From the NCBI RefSeq assembly GCF_900090045.1, contig NC_041782.1:2261001-2325000 (forward strand): a DNA stretch of 64,000 nucleotides, given 5' to 3'. Positions within the stretch are counted from its first letter, which is position 1. The number at the start of each line of letters is the position of its first letter. Positions 13,799-27,100 of the stretch are shown here, piece by piece. A model generated the notes under the pieces. That model saw only the letters and a list, made by a program, of their open reading frames with translations, did not search any database and had not been told where the DNA came from. The position numbers and the translations under genes were made by a program. This DNA is from Plasmodium malariae (lineage: Eukaryota > Apicomplexa > Aconoidasida > Haemosporida > Plasmodiidae).

Positions 13799-14935
13799 TT
13801 ATAATGATCTCATATGTTTTTTGAATACATATCTCATAGAATCTAATTTTACTAATTTGTGTAAAGTATAAAATAACAATAAAAGAGTTATGCCACAGAG
13901 GAAAGCCTGCGTCTTATAGAATTCTAGGCATCCCATCACAAATGAAAAAACAATATTTATTAAAATAGGAGCAAATACCTTATAATGATTTATAAGTTTT
14001 ATAATTTTTTTGGGTGTACTCATCTTTTTGTTGTTAAAATCTTTGGTTTTAAAATCAGATTTCAAGGCACGGTACATATCAAGCTCAATATTATTGTCTA
14101 ATTTCTTTAAAAAATTAAGAAATCCCGACTTAGATTTTTCATTTTTAAGTGCAATACTTTCTAACTTCTCTAATTTTGCTACTCTTTGTTCATACGGTAA
14201 GTCTGAATATTCATATGTTGAATATTCATCTTCTTCTAATTCATTTTTTGATAATTCATTTATTTCTATGTTTTTGTTTCTGTTTACTTTACCATTATTA
14301 TTCAACTTTTGAGAAATTTTTTTTTTTTGTTCTTTTTGTTTTTTATTATTATTATCAGGTAAATAATCAATTGATGCATACTGATCTAAGCTATCATTTG
14401 AATCAAAATTGTTATATATTAATGCATCAGGTATAGATTCAAAACTATCAAAATAATTTTGAGAATTTGAACTAAGTACTAACTTATTATATTTTTTTGG
14501 TAAGTTTTTACCATTTTTTATTGAACCAAATTCTTTTCCAAAAGTATTTTCATAAATGTTGTGTCTACATGGTTCATTTTGTCTTAAATTTTCATTTCTT
14601 CTTACACCATACAGTTCTATGTCTCCCTTTAATAATCTGGAAATTCTTGTATTTGATTCACTATTTTGGCTGGCTTCCTTATTCCAAGAATTTCCAAAGG
14701 AAGCCGACTAAAAATTAAGGAAAATATTTATATCATTAAAGAAAATATATTTAATTCTATTATAATTTATAAATTTTTCATTTTAATGGAAAAAGATAAA
14801 ATACATTAATTGTGAAGAAATTTAAAAATTTTTCTTTTATTTTACATCATGGAAATATTCCCATGAACATACTAAAATGGTTAATGTAGATAAATTAATA
14901 ACAAGGGAAACTAATTTATTTTTAATTTCTATCAT
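13799..14935 (-). CDS. Plasmodium exported protein, two exons, 332 aa, function unknown
   Basis: Exon 1 is 14935-14846: ATG, 30 codons, a signal-peptide-like hydrophobic stretch (LVSLVINLSTLTILV) and ending SWEYFHD before donor GTAAAA. The intron is 14845-14708 (138 bp), ending TTTTTAG. Exon 2 is 14707-13799, uninterrupted for 303 codons; both junctions are phase 0. Exon 2 begins SASFGNSWNKEASQ and carries RISRLLKGD at residues 51-59. This sits where a PEXEL export motif is expected, but it is not canonical because RLLKG lacks the acidic/Gln fifth residue. A long Asn/Lys/Asp-rich middle follows, then an acidic stretch and a C-terminal module with two predicted membrane segments (about 274-290 and 296-313) and a basic tail. 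The layout (signal exon, short intron, PEXEL-like site, two C-terminal helices) is typical of Plasmodium exported families. The C-terminal module resembles Pv-fam-d-like proteins as I remember them, but that is not secure. The previous stop-free frame alone (from 14305) would miss half the protein. Confidence 0.8.
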
Positions 14936-17900
14936 ATTGTATTTTTTTGTAGTTCCTAAATTAATTGTTGAACAATTAATTTTTAAGTAAGTTCCACTTT
15001 TTCTACAATATTTTATAATATAATAGTTAAGTTATATTTTTGCTTTTTTATTTTCTACTATTTTAAATTTAGACATAACTTTTATAGTTAAATAAAATAA
15101 ATACTTATTAATAAAATGTAAAAAAAGGAATAATAAAAAAGAAAAACATTTTTAAAAAAAATAATTCTAGAGAACACTTTCTATATATTATTATTAAAAA
15201 AAATAATGTAAAGAATAGGCATAATATTTGTTTATATATAATAAAGACCTACATGAAAGAATGTTATAAGTTGTAATTTTTTGAAATATAATCTCGTCTA
15301 TTAAAATAAATTATATATATATATATAATAAATATGCCAAATATTAATAAATTATGTTTTGTTAATATGGATATGAAGTAGGCGAAAATTTTAAATAAAT
15401 TAGTATTTTGTTTGTCTTTAATATAATACATTTAGTAAATTATTTTTCTAATATGCATGTTAGTATGGTAGTAATGCATAATCTACGTAAGAGGTATTTA
15501 GAATTGTATATTTATTATATTTTTTAAAATTTTTCGTACTAAAATCTAAATGAAAAAATACAATTATACATATGTGAAATGTACAAAATTTAAATGTTAC
15601 TATATATATATGAATTTTATATATTATTAGCATGTCTTATATATTATTTTCTAAGTTAAATACCATAAATAATTAATAATATTATGAAAAAATGGTTTAC
15701 ATTACTTTATACAAAGTTGCATTTATTTTTATGATAATTATTTAGGATAGGATTAAATTTTATAATTTTTAAATAATCTTACGTCTTATTATTATTTATA
15801 AATTTAGGTTAATGCATAATTATATATTAATTCGTGAATTATAAAAAATAATAGGCCTATTAGATAGGACGTTAGAACTAAAAATTAAGTACTATATGAA
15901 AATGTCATTTTAGTATTCATTGCTTAAAATAAAATAGATAATAATATAAATTAAAAAAAAAAAATTAAAACTAATTATTAATAAAAAATATAATATTTAT
16001 CCTTAAAATTCCTATAAGAATTATTTATCCCTAAATATATAATTAGTACTTTTAAAAACATTCTTAATATGTTTTTTTATATGTCATGCTACATAGGAAA
16101 AGAATTTATAAATATACAAATTTATTTCTTTAATATATATAATATAATGTATATATTTTTAGGAAATCTACAGGGAAAAATTTTTTTGCAGACATCTATA
16201 AGTCGAAGATTTACCATGTAACATAATAAAGGTATTTTCATTTAATTTTTTATGAGTTTATTATTTTAATTGAATTATATATTTATTTAAATTACTTTGT
16301 TCTTTGTTATAATATTATATTCCTATTAATCTTTTAAATAAACATTAATTATAATTTATTTATTTTTTTTTTTAAGTATAAAAGAATTATGAACAATTAA
16401 AAATTTTTTTTAAACATATTTTTAAGTAAGAAAAATTATAATTGGTATTGTATACTATAATTACGCTTGTTTGTAAATATTATTTTGTATAAAAATACAA
16501 AGATTTATATATATTCAATTTGAAATTTTGTAATTGTTTTCGTTTAATGGTAATGTAATAATATAAATAAATTTAAAATATAAGCGATATTAAAAAAATC
16601 GTTATAGTGATTGTGATCAACAATGCACACTTTATTACAAAATGTAACAAAATTTGTCCAAAATTATAATGAATATATCATTCATATATATTTTGAGGTA
16701 ATATATATTAAGTGTATATATATTTATACGTACATAAAATAATAAAATTGGTTTATATATATATAAACTTGGAAAACTTTATTTTAATGACAAAAATATT
16801 AATTATTCAAAATATGCATTTATACAAATAAATTAAATGTCTATTAGCAAATTCTAATAAATGGATCAAATTATCTGTAATAATCTTTTAAATGTAGGCA
16901 AAATAAACAAATCCTTGTTGTGGTTCTCATATAACTTTTTAAGGTTCCTATGTTAGTAAATTATAATAGTAAAAGCGAAGTTAATATGATAAGTACTACC
17001 AAAAGATTAATATTTAATTCATATAAGTCAAACGATATACTTGTTTTTGTTGTATTTTAAACACAATAATAAATATGAAATTAATGTGTATTCAAAAAAA
17101 AGTTATGTATATCTTACAAATTTATGCAAAAAATTATTAAAGAAAATTTTGAGTGTACATATATAATTACTAAATTCGATGTTTATTTAATTCTTATAGC
17201 AAAATAAATTTATACATAATATATCTATTTGTTTTTATATTAATAAAATATTAATGTAAAAAAAAAAAAAAACTAATTGATGGGGACTTTACACACATAA
17301 TAAAATAAACTGTAAGCAAATATTATTTAATTGATTATATATATATATATATACATTTTTAAAACATTGAATGTTTTTCATTTTTTAAAAGAATTCATAT
17401 ATATAACTGAATATCTCTTTTAGGTTCAAATATTTTTACGCATAGAATTAAATTTCAGGATTCATCGCACAATTTATTCAATGAGAAAGCGTTTACATGA
17501 TAAATAATAAAATTTACAGTTATAAAATATATATTGACGCATTATATTATATTATTATTAAATATAAATTATATATAACCACATATTAATGTATTACTGT
17601 GTAACAATAATTTAAGTATATATATTTAAAGAAAAATGATTATGTGTTTAACAAATGAAGCGAAATATTTAAAGAGATACATACATTTTTTTATTAATGA
17701 AATTCATATTTACTTTTCAATTTAGAAAGGGGAAAAGTGTAAATATTATTGATATATAAAGATTATAATTAAATTTATATATCAAAGTTTGAGTTAATCC
17801 AGATTAAATTGTAATACTTCACACTATTTAAATTCTGAACCTATGAAAGTTAGAAAGACTTTAATAGTAATTTCATTCGCAATAAATAAATTCGCACAAT

Positions 17901-18812
17901 GGATACAACAGCTTATTGTTGATAGATAGATGACAAATTTAGGGTCACGGTTTATGCGTAAAACGTTAATAGTATATATATTTTAAATTTGAACAACTAT
18001 TTAAGTATTAATATATAATAATACAATGTGAAAAAAGATAAACTGATATTTAGAAAAATTATGAAAGTTCGTATAAATAAATATAAATATTATCATAAAA
18101 AAAATTTTGTGGTTGATGAGGTAATGGTACACGGTTTTTACTATTTAAAAATTACAGTATATTTATAATTATATATTATATTATAAAATCATGATAATAG
18201 AAAACAAAGACACCGATTTGTTTTAATATATATACTTAATGAATCATTATATATCATTTAATAAACATTATAATTATATAGTAATACAAATTCAAATAAT
18301 CATTTAAAATGGAAAAAGGAAAATGCATTACATAAATCAATTGTATCAGTTGTGGTTTTATATTTTAGTCAAAACAAATATAAATTACTATATATTGTTA
18401 GATTTAAAATACTACATAGATAAAAAGATATTGTATATTATGAACATTTTCTTTTCCTATTTAAACAAAATTAACAGATTTAATAAAAATTTATAAATTA
18501 AATGAGTTATTTATATTAGTGTGAATATTAAAATTTCAATGGGTAATTCATATAATATATGAGATAGTGATGAATTCAAAAATTCTACATATATTAGTTC
18601 TATATATATTCTTTCTTGTAAATATATATACCAATAATAACATGAAAATTACTATTACTGATTTTATAGATTTATATGAGTAACTTTTTAGTATCCTACT
18701 TTTGTTTGTACTTACTAAGATAACTAGAACTATTCTAATAATTAAACTTATATGCTGTAACTTGGTTTACATATACATGTAAAATCATTATATTAAAAGG
18801 CTTATTTTGTAG
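14936..18812. other. AT-rich intergenic region
   Basis: No supported gene. An isolated acceptor-like TTTTTTTGCAG at about 16184-16194, followed by the codons TSISRRFTM and a stop, is too short to assign. A decayed hydrophobic leader may lie at about 18650-18780, just upstream of the PEXEL-bearing exon, but its frame does not join cleanly. Confidence 0.5.
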
Positions 18813-18962
18813 TGTATAATCGGAACACATATAAAAAACACTGGAAATACAAGATGCTTAATGGAAGATAAAGAACTAATTCCTATATTTACCCTAGATA
18901 ATTCAAAAATATATGCAGAAATATCGTTAATAAAAATGGTGAAAACACTCCAACTTTTTTAA
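18813..18962 (+). pseudogene. Short PEXEL-bearing exon of a possible exported-protein relic
   Basis: After an acceptor TTTTGTAG (AG at 18811-18812), a 49-codon frame reads CIIGTHIKNTGNTRCLMED and on to a TAA at 18960-18962. RCLME fits the canonical PEXEL RxLx[E/Q/D]. It lies 14 residues into the exon, where exported Plasmodium proteins carry it after a signal exon. Upstream at about 18750-18775 the sequence can read VTWFTYT before a GTAAAA donor, like the end of a family signal exon, but the phase does not match the exon. Beyond the stop, KYNDFVNLFSCLT continues in another frame. I infer a truncated or decayed exported gene. A chance motif in a short frame remains possible. Confidence 0.35.
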
Positions 18963-19232
18963 TAAAATATAACGATTTTGTAAATTTATTTTCATGTTTA
19001 ACTTAAGAATCTTCAGTTTTTAGAATAATTTTCAAGAAACATAATAAGTCGAATTCAACCATTTAATGTGTTTTACTTAAAAGATTTGAATATCCTAAAT
19101 TTAGATTTTACTTTTAAAGGTCCATAACATCTCAAGGTATTTAGGTGTCTCTTTTCTTTAGGGTTATATTTTTCATTTGACAATACTTATTATTTTATAT
19201 TCTACCTTATATTATTTTTTATAATTATCGTC

Positions 19233-19915
19233 TTATTTTAATGCAACAAAATGTTTTTTACAGTGATCATAATATTTTAAATGATCAAATAACTTGTTAA
19301 AACTAACACACCAGATTAATGTATAAACCTCCTTTTTAAAATTAACATCCAATTTGAATGGATCAGAAGACTTTTTAAAATCGTTATCAAAATTGAATGT
19401 ATTAAATAGTTTTTGAAGAATAATGACAATATTTTATGTATCAAAATATTTTTTACATTTTTGGTTGTCCCATAATACACTACAGTGTTCTAGAAAAATG
19501 GTGTCATGTATTAATATATTTAAACTTTTACCAAAAGGTTATGATCACAATCACATAAATATATTATACTTTTTTTTATAGTTACACATATTTGTTAGTC
19601 TTATATTTTGTTCCTTCAATGAATAATGAGCCAGTCCTTGCGTTTAAGTGCTATTTGGATTTGTGTTATTCCATGAATTGTAAACCCCCCTTGAATTAAA
19701 ATAAAAATAAATAATCAACATTTAAAAAAATATATTTATTTTTGCATGAAAGATATCTTCATTTTAAAATAAAAATATAAAAAAAAAAAATGTACAGATT
19801 CTTAAATTATTTCTTTTTTTTTTTATACCTCATAAAATTATTCCCATGTTCATATTAAATTGGTAAATGTACAAATATAATTTTAAAGTGAAAAGAACTC
19901 ACATACTTTTTATAT
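19233..19915 (-). pseudogene. Exported-protein pseudogene with degenerate 13-residue repeats
   Basis: Exon 1 (about 19915-19829) aligns residue by residue with exon 1 of the gene at 14.9 kb: SLxNYICTFTNLIxTWExFYE against SLVINLSTLTILVCSWEYFHD (x marks stops), followed by donor GTATAA. It therefore has three in-frame stops. After an intron ending TTTAATTCAAG near 19693, exon 2 starts GVYNSWNNTNPNS, comparable to FGNSWNKEASQNS of the same gene, then runs into stops and frame shifts. The last part (19514-19233) stays in one frame, with a single stop, and encodes a 13-residue repeat ending in a TAA at 19235-19233. The N-terminal kinship to the 14.9 kb gene is well supported. The repeat domain is not present in that gene. 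Confidence 0.7.
19242..19514 (-). repeat. Seven-unit degenerate 39-bp tandem repeat (13 codons per unit)
   Basis: Read on the minus strand, seven consecutive 39-bp units are in register: LIHDTIFLEHCSV, LWDNQKCKKYFDT, xNIVIILQKLFNT (x = stop), FNFDNDFKKSSDP, FKLDVNFKKEVYT, LIWCVSFNKLFDH, LKYYDHCKKHFVA, then LK and a stop. The shared pattern is [LF]xxDxxFKKxxxx. An eighth, frame-shifted unit may precede (CDHN...FGKSLNI near 19520-19560). Units differ at most positions, so the array is old. The period of exactly 39 bp without an indel across seven units suggests it diverged as coding sequence. Confidence 0.65.
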
Positions 19916-22805
19916 TTTATTGTGTTTCTTTAAAATTACGATGTCTATCCTATAAAAATATAATTTTAAATAAATTGTATTTTTCTCACTACTTAATAAC
20001 AGTTTATTCATATTCTTTCTTTTATAATTTTATATATATTTTTAAAATTAAAATTAATATTATTTCGAAGTAAATTCAAATATACTACATAATATACAAA
20101 AAAAAATAAAATAAAAACAAAAAAAAATTCGTTTAGTTTATAATGTATGTAAAAATATTTACACTATAAAAATAAAATGATTCAATGAATATAAAAATTA
20201 TAAATTTATATTATAGCAATTATATTTGAAAAAAAATTATTTCAAGAATTGGAAAAAAAACACATCTTAATAACTTATTCATCTGTTCATTTTTTTTAAG
20301 GATAAGGATTAAATGTAATAAAAAATTATGTGTTGTAATATTATTATTATATTATAAAATAAAATTTTTTTAAATGCACTATTGTATTAAGATTATTTTA
20401 ACGTTTTAAAATATTTTCTAAGGTTTTATATATATACTGTTTTTTATTATTATTTAAGCAAACAGTGAATTAAAAAACAAGAAAAATTATCAATGATGAT
20501 AAACAATTCTTTCTATGAAGAGTTTAGTAAATGGTTGCACATTATAAATATCGCATATATTTTAATTTAATATAAATAGTATATTTTAATGAAATAAAAT
20601 ATAAATTACTTAACTGACGTGAGCGTAATTCTTTTATTATTTATTATACATTTATTTTTTAATTTTTTCAAAACAAAACATTTAAAATAATATCCATATA
20701 TTAATAGTTTTATATGTGTACTTTCTCGTAAATGCAGTAATTCCAAATATTTTAGTGTAAAAAAGAAAAAAAAAATTTTAAACTATATATTTGTTTACTC
20801 AATAATTTTTTTTTTCAATAAACATTTTCGTAATATATATAGATAATATAATTATAAAAATAAATATCCATATATAAAGCTATAAAAGGAAGCATTTTAA
20901 TAATTTTAATTGTCTAGGTAGTTTTTTTAAAGCGCCCACATGTCCAATTGTACATGCGGAGGTAAAATTATGTACATATTAAAGATGAAAATTCATCATG
21001 ATAATGAAAAGAGTGAATTACAGTATTTAGTCCCCATTAAAAACAAATAAGGATAAACAGTAAACATAAAAAAAAATAATTACCTAAAATAATGTGTATA
21101 AAATTTTTTAGACATAATGTTAATAACTATAATAAAATGTTTACATTGTTCGCTTAAATATTACTATTTTTTTTGTATATTCTGAAAGAAATATTATTAT
21201 TATAGTTTATGAATTCTTACATATATATATATGTATATATATTTTTTATGGAATCTAATAATATAAACATCTAATATATTTAACGTATTTATAAGTGATC
21301 ATGCTTTAATAAGTTCAATTATTCCATATATATGTACTGATAAGGGAATAATGTTATTCTGAAGGTTGATGAATTATTATTTTAGACTTTTTGTTTGGTA
21401 TGTTACTTATGTTAAGTTAAAGTATTAATAATTAGGGGATATTTAACAAAGTTTATAATGATGTTAAGGGTTTTTTCGGCAAAACAAATTACATAAGAAC
21501 AAAACGTGCAGAGGTTCGTTAAAATATGCAGCAAAAATGTCATTTACCAGGAGACATTAATGATATATATTTTGGAAATGTTGTAATTTTAATGATATTT
21601 ATTGAATAATTATAGAAGTTTATACATTTACATGCAGAAGTGTCATTTAATGAAAATGATAAATATGATCCATATGTAGACGACCTTCCGGAAATTTTTT
21701 TTGGGATAAAATTATTATTTATTTAACGTATATATTAATGTGATTTTGCAAAATTACTACATATGAAATTGCACTATATTATATATATTTCACATAACAA
21801 AGAGTAATATGGATTTGACATCACGTAACCCATCCTGAAATTCAACAAAAAATGTTACCTGTATTAATGAACTTCAAAAATAAATGGAGGATTAACAATA
21901 AATTATATATAAAAAAAGAAATTTTTTATCATACTCTCTTTTAAGCTTTAAACAAAATTGAGGTAAACCTATAATTGAAACTATATATTTATAGGACAAA
22001 TTTACATGAAATAATTATCCTTGAAGTGTATAAAAGAATTTCCATTATTATAACTAGTTCGAATTTTTTTTACTATTGTCAATAGAAAAAAAAAAATTTT
22101 TTTTAAGTTTTTACAAGAGGTAAAAGGATACTTTAAAATATCACATATGTTGGGAGATTTAATATTCATAATTTCTTAATATGAAACATAAATTTGGAAT
22201 AATTTTCATAATACTATATAGCAAAATGAGCCCCATACAATATGAACAAGACATATCATTAAGAAAAAAAAAGATATAAATATATATAGTAATAGTATTG
22301 TTCATTAAGTAGTTACGTAACATATATATATAATGTACAACGAAAAAGAAAATATAAACTACATAAAATAGTTAAAACAATATAAGTGTAACAAAGATAT
22401 AACACGAATGAATATATCTTATTATATTTTAAATATCAATATGGTGCAAGAAATAGTCTGTAAAATTATGTATAGGAAAGTTAGTCCATATAATATACAA
22501 TTTCCCCGAAATATGCTTCGTAATATGGACGCTCATTTACAAAAAAATAATAAAAACTTTATTTCCTACTATAACTTTTTCATATAAATTGAAAAAAGGA
22601 AGTACATACATACAATAGTGTTATAATCAAAAGACCAAAAAACATGAATATGAAAATTAATAGGGAATTTAATATAATTATTTTGTTCTTCTATGATTAT
22701 AAAATTTATAAATTCTTTACCATTATTACAATATAGAATAATAATAAGTTCCATTTTACATAGGTAAAAATATTCCGTTTTTATCTTACATGTGTTTAAG
22801 GATAA
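19916..22805. other. AT-rich intergenic region
   Basis: No supported gene. Two short non-low-complexity frames stand out on +: about 20949-21047 (MSNCTCGGKIM...) and about 21647-21720 (FNENDKYDPYVDDLPEIFF). Neither has a family match I can name nor a supporting exon structure. Confidence 0.5.
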
Positions 22806-22979
22806 TTAAAATAATTTGTTCATAATTTCATCGATGTATAGATGAATCTGAACTTTAAGTTCTTTACTTTTTACAGTTTCCATTTTAAATAATTTAGCAG
22901 CATTATTCATATTTTACACATACCCTAATAATTTTAATCTTTCATTGCAAATATTGTAAATAGATTCAAGGAACTGTAC
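22806..22979 (-). pseudogene. Unassigned coding relic, helical/charged
   Basis: After an acceptor-like TTGTACAG, the minus strand reads FLESIYNICNERLKLLGYV, one TAA, then NMNNAAKLFKMETVKSKELK and VQIHLYIDEIMNKLF before a stop at 22808-22806. The alternating Leu/Ile/Met and charged residues look like a coiled-coil segment. A second frame further downstream (22754-22569) continues with KEFINFIIIEEQNNYIKFP. A fragment of a large coiled-coil protein, such as a reticulocyte-binding-like protein, is a guess. I cannot confirm the family. Confidence 0.35.
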
Positions 22980-23630
22980 AACATGGAAAAAAGATACATA
23001 TATTGAATATATGTGTTTTCTAGTTATGTTTATATACACTTTTTTGCTTTCTTTATGTGAAAAGTTTAATTAAAAAAAGTTTTATATACTCAATTATAAT
23101 AAGATTATTTCATATATTTCGTGGATGTATCAATGAATTATAATTTAGTTTAATTAGAGTTTGTTTTTGGTAAATAATTAATTCGTAATACTTAGTAAAA
23201 TATTTTTAATGTTTTATTTTTCTACAACATAGTTTTAAGTACATGAATATATATATATATATATTTATACAAATTATCACATTTTATGAAATAAAAGAAA
23301 ATAATAAAATAATAATAACTCAAACAACAAATCAATGAATCTTAAGTATATAGTTAACAGTATAGTTGATGAACATATAAAATTGTAGAAGTACTCCATG
23401 AAAGAAAGTATTGGATTGACCTTTTTTTTTTAAATTATGCATTTATCCTTATAATTAGGATATTTAATTAATAAAAAAATGTGATACAACAATAACATTT
23501 AAGAAGTTTTTGTTTTTATGTGTGAAGTATTTTTAAGAGTAACATTTATTTATTGGGAGAAATATTTTTTTAGTAAATACTAAATATGTATCTTTTATTT
23601 TATTATAACTATAATAAATATTTGGACTAG

Positions 23631-24110
23631 TACTACTATGTTGATAATAGGGAAGGTACAACAATGTGTCAATTACTCGAAAGTCATAAATAAGATAAGG
23701 TTTCAAATATTGTATGGATAATTATAGAGATTTCAAATAATGAAGGATATGAAAAAAAATATAAATATAATGATGAATACATAACAATAAGAATAATTAT
23801 ACCACAAAATGGAAGTTCATTAAATAATGCTGATGGTTATTATCAATTTAAGAGAAGTAAATCTCCTGCGTATTTGGATGCAGTTCACATTTTAATTTAA
23901 GTATGTTCGACAAGATATATTATAAAAGTAAACCCTGGAATTCTGAGAATGCTTATTTTCTATTTATTAGGAAAATATATAAAAATAAAGGACACAGTGA
24001 TTCATTTTTCAAATTGCTTTATTTTACCATACGGACTACTTTTATTTGTATTAATAATATTAAAATATATGAAGGATGAGGATTCTATAATAACGGAGTT
24101 CAAATGATTT
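23631..24110 (+). pseudogene. fam-l/fam-m-like exported-protein pseudogene, copy A
   Basis: Most decayed of three related + strand genes. Exon 2 follows ...GGACTAG (AG at 23629-23630). Its DNA lines up with the family start: GGTACAACAATGTGTCAATT matches the stretch coding G-T-R-x-Y-R-L-L, then SHKxDKVSNIVW (family KYKQDKDSNIVW). FDKIYYKSKPWNSENAYF follows at about 23907-23960, matching DKIYYKNVRRYSTNADF of the copy at 46 kb. Stops and shifts break it. A possible exon 1 remnant lies near 23440-23490 (GGATATTTAATTAATAAAA, then GTGATACAA, against the family GGATATGTC...GTGGTATAA). The 3' limit is uncertain. It heads repeat block A. Confidence 0.65.
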
Positions 24111-27100
24111 AAGGTAGAAACTCCTTAATTTTTAATATTCACTGTTGTACATTTAGAATCATATATTTATGTATATATAATAATTATAAAATATATAATG
24201 TTAGCTCATAAAAAATGTGATATCCAGTATGGAATACACTTTTTCTCATAAGTTAGCATTTTATAACAATTAAGTTTTATAAATTCTTAAATACTAAGCA
24301 CAGATGAAAACCATAACTATAACTGCTTAGATATCATAACCCCATTTGTATGGATTTGTCTTTTTTGGTCTACAATAACAAAAATATTGACTTAAAATTT
24401 TTTGGTTGATTTAAATGTATTCTTAATTTTTAACTTATGTTTTAAATTATTTTAAAAAAATAGGACAATATTATGCTTAAAATATATTCTTCTGTATTTA
24501 ACTAGAGTATAGCGAACAATAAACACAAGTACCTTAAAATGGATATATATAAGGAAACATTTATATAATTTTATTAATATTGTATTAGGTTTTGCATTAG
24601 TTACTATAAAAAATAGTCTTAATTATTTTGGGGGCTTTCGCTTGTTGCAAAATAATAATTCACTTGTTTATTTAGTAAGATGTATTATATGTTTTAAATT
24701 AAAAATAAATTTGTTTTGTTTTGAACATAAAGAAACAAAGTGAATTAACCTCGTTCTCATGATATATATAAATATATTTAATATAAAAGTAACAAATGAA
24801 TTATGAGATATTTATATCTTATAACATTATATATATTTTTATTTAAAATATAAAATTATTTTTTAAGAGCTAAGAATAACTTTAAAATAAGTAAACATTT
24901 TAAATTTAATGAGTTAGCTAATATGAATAATTTTAAATAATATATATGATAGTTCTTATTTAATTTTGTTTTTCGTCTTTTTTTATTATGAAATAATTTG
25001 TTTAATCAATAATAAAAAAATTTTGTACGGCACAAAATAGTATACAAAATTTATGTTTTTTAAAATAGTAGGAGTTAAATGATAAGCAACTTGTTTTTTT
25101 ATTTTAATAATTTAATCCTGTAGAAGCTATTACTGAAGTATAAATATTATTATATATACGTATTATTATGAATTGAATTTCGATAACATTAGGTGCCATT
25201 ATACAATGCAACACAAAGTATCGCTATTTTCTTTTATTTAATTTTTTTTGGAGGAATCCCTTTAGTAATATTTATATATAAGAAAAGAAAAAAATATTTG
25301 GTGAATAAAATTGGTTATTTTATTTTTGTTTGTTCTATATTTTGTTTTGTATATTTATTGAATTATACGTTTTATAATACGCGAACAAATTAATTTAAAT
25401 TTATGTATTTATTTATTTTTTTTTTTGTTAATATTATTACTTAAAAGTATGTAACCTTAAATATTACATGAATGTCTTAAATAATTTCTGAACATAGAAG
25501 ATTAATTAAAAAGAAGTTAATATTAATAATGTACTGTAGTGAAAAAAAAACTGTTATTGTAAGACAACATATGATGAGAAAGTAAATTTCACTCATTCTA
25601 GTGAACTATTAAAATACCTATTTTTGTAATTTAATTATTAGCAAGAACATAGTTGAAATAACGTAATATATTTATGGTAAATAACTTTATAAAACGGTTA
25701 ATTGATGGAACAATAGGAAAATAAAATTTTATCTGAAAATAAATGTAGTACACTCATATATTTTTATACATTATACTGAAATAAAAAATGTTATATAACT
25801 TAAAATTATATAACAAAATAACTATTAATGATAAGAAGCATAATCAATTATCGCAGCATATATTTTCAGGAGAAATAAGTGTTATAGGATCATATAATAT
25901 CTAGAATAATTTAGAAAATACTAATGGGTTAATAAATATATATATACTTAATAATACCATACTTTTACGTTGTGTGCATTTAATCAGGAACAAATTAAAT
26001 ATGTCAAGAAAAAATGTAATTTATTTAGAGATAATACTTTCATTTGAATACATATTTACAATTAATTTAAAATGACTTGCATATTTTAAAAAAATACAAC
26101 AATGAAAATTAAATTAGGAAAAAATAAATATTTCTAAAAATGATTAACCGTGTTTCATATAAATTTAGAATATATTTATTAAATAAATACTTATAAGTTT
26201 TTATAATTTGTATAATTATATATTTTTCATAAGACACAGTAATAATTATTAATATAAGCTCCTATGTATTTTTTATAAAAATAAAATTATGTAATATTTG
26301 TTGTAATAAGTGGAATTTAAGTAGTAGAAAACTTTATGGTAAACAAATATGCTTTCGTCCAGATATATTTATTACACAATATCCATATATATAAATAATA
26401 TAAAAATATAAATGAGTAATGTAGAAAAATTATTATCGTATATTTTTGTGATGCCATAAGGAATTATGATTTATATAGGGCACAAATTTTATGGTGGTTT
26501 TAATTTTTCTTCATTGAATTAATAATTACTCAAAAAAGTAATTTGTTTACATACAGAGGTACCAATTCAATATAATATACTTAAAGTAATATATCTAATA
26601 TATAATATTATAATAATTGTGCATGAATCAAATATAACAAATATAAAGGAATAAAAATATCGAAACAAATATTTATTCCTTAAATGATATATTTCAAAAA
26701 AAACTTATTCTATTCTATTTATATTAGTAACATAAACGTTATGATTTAATATTTTACTTGGAATAGAATACGTTTATAAATGAATAAGAAATAAATTCTT
26801 TGTTCTCTCCTATATAAAAATTTCAACAAATATTTAATAAATCAAATATTTTCCTAAGCTTTATTATTTATTATCCATTTATATTTCTAAACTATTTTAT
26901 TTTAACTTGTTAGTTATCTTATACAAAATTATTTTTTTAATTTACATAGTTGTTAAAGTTGTTTTTTACCTAAATTTGCCTTTACATGTTTATTTTATTT
27001 TTAATATTTATATTTTTAACGAACAAATTTTTTTTTTATTTTTGGGAAAAAAAAGGGAGAATGATTGAATCCTTAAATTAAAAAAAATTTACTTTTAGTA

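Noticed and set aside
14010..14718. + strand frames of 73-100 codons
   Set aside because: Antisense shadows of the exported-protein exon 2 on the minus strand.
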